Shown here: positions 13,107 through 13,458 of the stretch, in pieces
How positions within the stretch are numbered: the first letter of the stretch is position 1
Layout of the letters: the number at the start of each line of letters is the position of its first letter
From: an uncultured Lysobacter sp.
GTDB lineage: Bacteria; Pseudomonadota; Gammaproteobacteria; Xanthomonadales; Xanthomonadaceae
Length of the DNA: 13,458 bases
Reading direction: 5' to 3'
Assembly (NCBI GenBank): GCA_946480055.1
Contig: CAMLID010000089.1
Span: 1-13,458 of the forward strand
Program-made: the position numbers and the translations under genes
Notes under the pieces: generated by a model
Told to the model about the DNA's origin: nothing
The model's database searches: none
The model's input: the letters and a program-made list of their open reading frames with translations, nothing else

Positions 13107-13186
13107 ATGTCGAACGGCTGCGGCGCAGAAACATAAACGGGCGCGGGATTTTCAGCGCGACATAACCGCCGGGAATGATTCGCGGA

Positions 13187-13218
13187 AAAAGAAAAGCCCG
13201 GCTCTCGCCGGGCTTTTC
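13187..13218 (-). terminator. Rho-independent terminator of the cold-shock gene
   Basis: A perfect 12-bp stem GAAAAGCCCGGC / GCCGGGCTTTTC (13191-13202 and 13207-13218) with a four-base loop. On the minus strand the stem's TTTTC end continues into TTTTTCC, giving a good U-rich tract. It begins about 48 bases after the cold-shock stop codon. Confidence 0.8.
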
Positions 13219-13265
13219 AGGTCCTGAGCGCCGCCTTGCGGCCGCGCTTGGATCAGGGTGTTGCC

Positions 13266-13458
13266 TTACAGCGGCTCGACGGCGTCGGCCTGCAGACCCT
13301 TCTGGCCCTGCACGACGGTGAAGGAGACCTTCTGGCCTTCCTTCAGGCTCTTGAAGCCCTGGGACTGGATCGCGCGGAAGTGCACGAACACGTCCTCGCC
13401 GTTCTCGCGGCTGATGAAGCCGAAGCCCTTGGCATCGTTGAACCACTTGACGGTACCG
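13266..13458 (-). CDS. CspA-family cold-shock protein, 3' part
   Basis: The frame enters from the right edge and ends at TAA (13268-13266); 63 residues are visible and the start codon is missing. It opens [20 protein letters not shown], containing the RNP1 motif KGFGFI, then the RNP2 motif VFVHF, and ends LQADAVEPL. This is the single cold-shock (OB-fold) domain of CspA-type RNA chaperones, which bind single-stranded nucleic acid and melt mRNA structure. Perhaps three to six residues are missing at the N terminus, judging by family length of about 67-70. A longer minus-strand frame over the same bases (13105-13446) is only its shadow. The leader, where cold regulation would lie, is outside the window. 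Confidence 0.94.
   Translation of the reverse strand, partial: GTVKWFNDAKGFGFISRENGEDVFVHFRAIQSQGFKSLKEGQKVSFTVVQGQKGLQADAVEPL

Noticed and set aside
13105..13446. 113-codon minus-strand frame at the right edge
   Set aside because: It is the shadow of the truncated cold-shock gene, whose frame shows clear RNP1 and RNP2 motifs.

Overview
The window is GC-rich chromosomal DNA. Protein content and intergenic palindromes point to a gammaproteobacterium of the Xanthomonadaceae, most likely Lysobacter or a close relative. The main clues are the sdhC-sdhD-sdhA order, GTAG-headed REP palindromes like those of Stenotrophomonas, and a secreted protease gene. This assignment is an inference, because no rRNA or species marker is present. 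Almost every gene belongs to a recognisable family. I see no phage, transposase, CRISPR array, toxin-antitoxin pair or defence system.

Layout. (1) Positions 1-1166, minus strand: the start of a succinate dehydrogenase operon, reading from a small SDHAF4-like assembly-factor gene through sdhC and sdhD into sdhA, which runs off the left edge. Divergent from it by 29 bases is ygfZ (1196-2068, plus), a folate-binding protein for Fe-S enzyme maintenance. (2) Positions 2059-2406: a convergent junction packed with REP palindromes, including a 75-base tandem repeat. (3) Positions 2407-5983, minus strand: GNAT acetyltransferase, glutathione S-transferase and a fused alpha/beta 2-oxoacid dehydrogenase E1, closely spaced. 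(4) Positions 6029-6147: a multi-hairpin intergenic element. (5) Positions 6154-8355, minus strand: glutaryl-CoA dehydrogenase, then a membrane-anchored glycine-zipper protein with its own terminator. (6) Positions 8548-9543, plus strand: a small membrane protein and a TatD nuclease/hydrolase. (7) Positions 9548-9674: a perfect 27-base inverted REP pair at the second convergent junction. (8) tcdA (minus) and, divergently, a membrane-anchored class II cytochrome c (plus). (9) Positions 11183-13056, plus strand: a glycine-zipper lipoprotein and a secreted M35 zinc protease that closely resembles fungal peptidyl-Lys endopeptidases (Lys-N). (10) The 3' part of a cspA-type cold-shock gene, minus strand, at the right edge.

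Functional links. SdhC, SdhD, SdhA, the SDHAF4-like protein and YgfZ form a respiratory complex II and Fe-S/flavin maturation group. Glutaryl-CoA dehydrogenase and the E1 fusion are catabolic acyl-CoA or oxoacid enzymes, and no E2, E3 or ETF partner lies in the window. The remaining genes look like independent units.

The most distinctive items are the Lys-N-like protease bracketed by two near-identical 35-base terminators, the REP that supplies the stop codon of ygfZ, the 75-base tandem REP array, and an sdh promoter candidate whose -35 box lies inside ygfZ.
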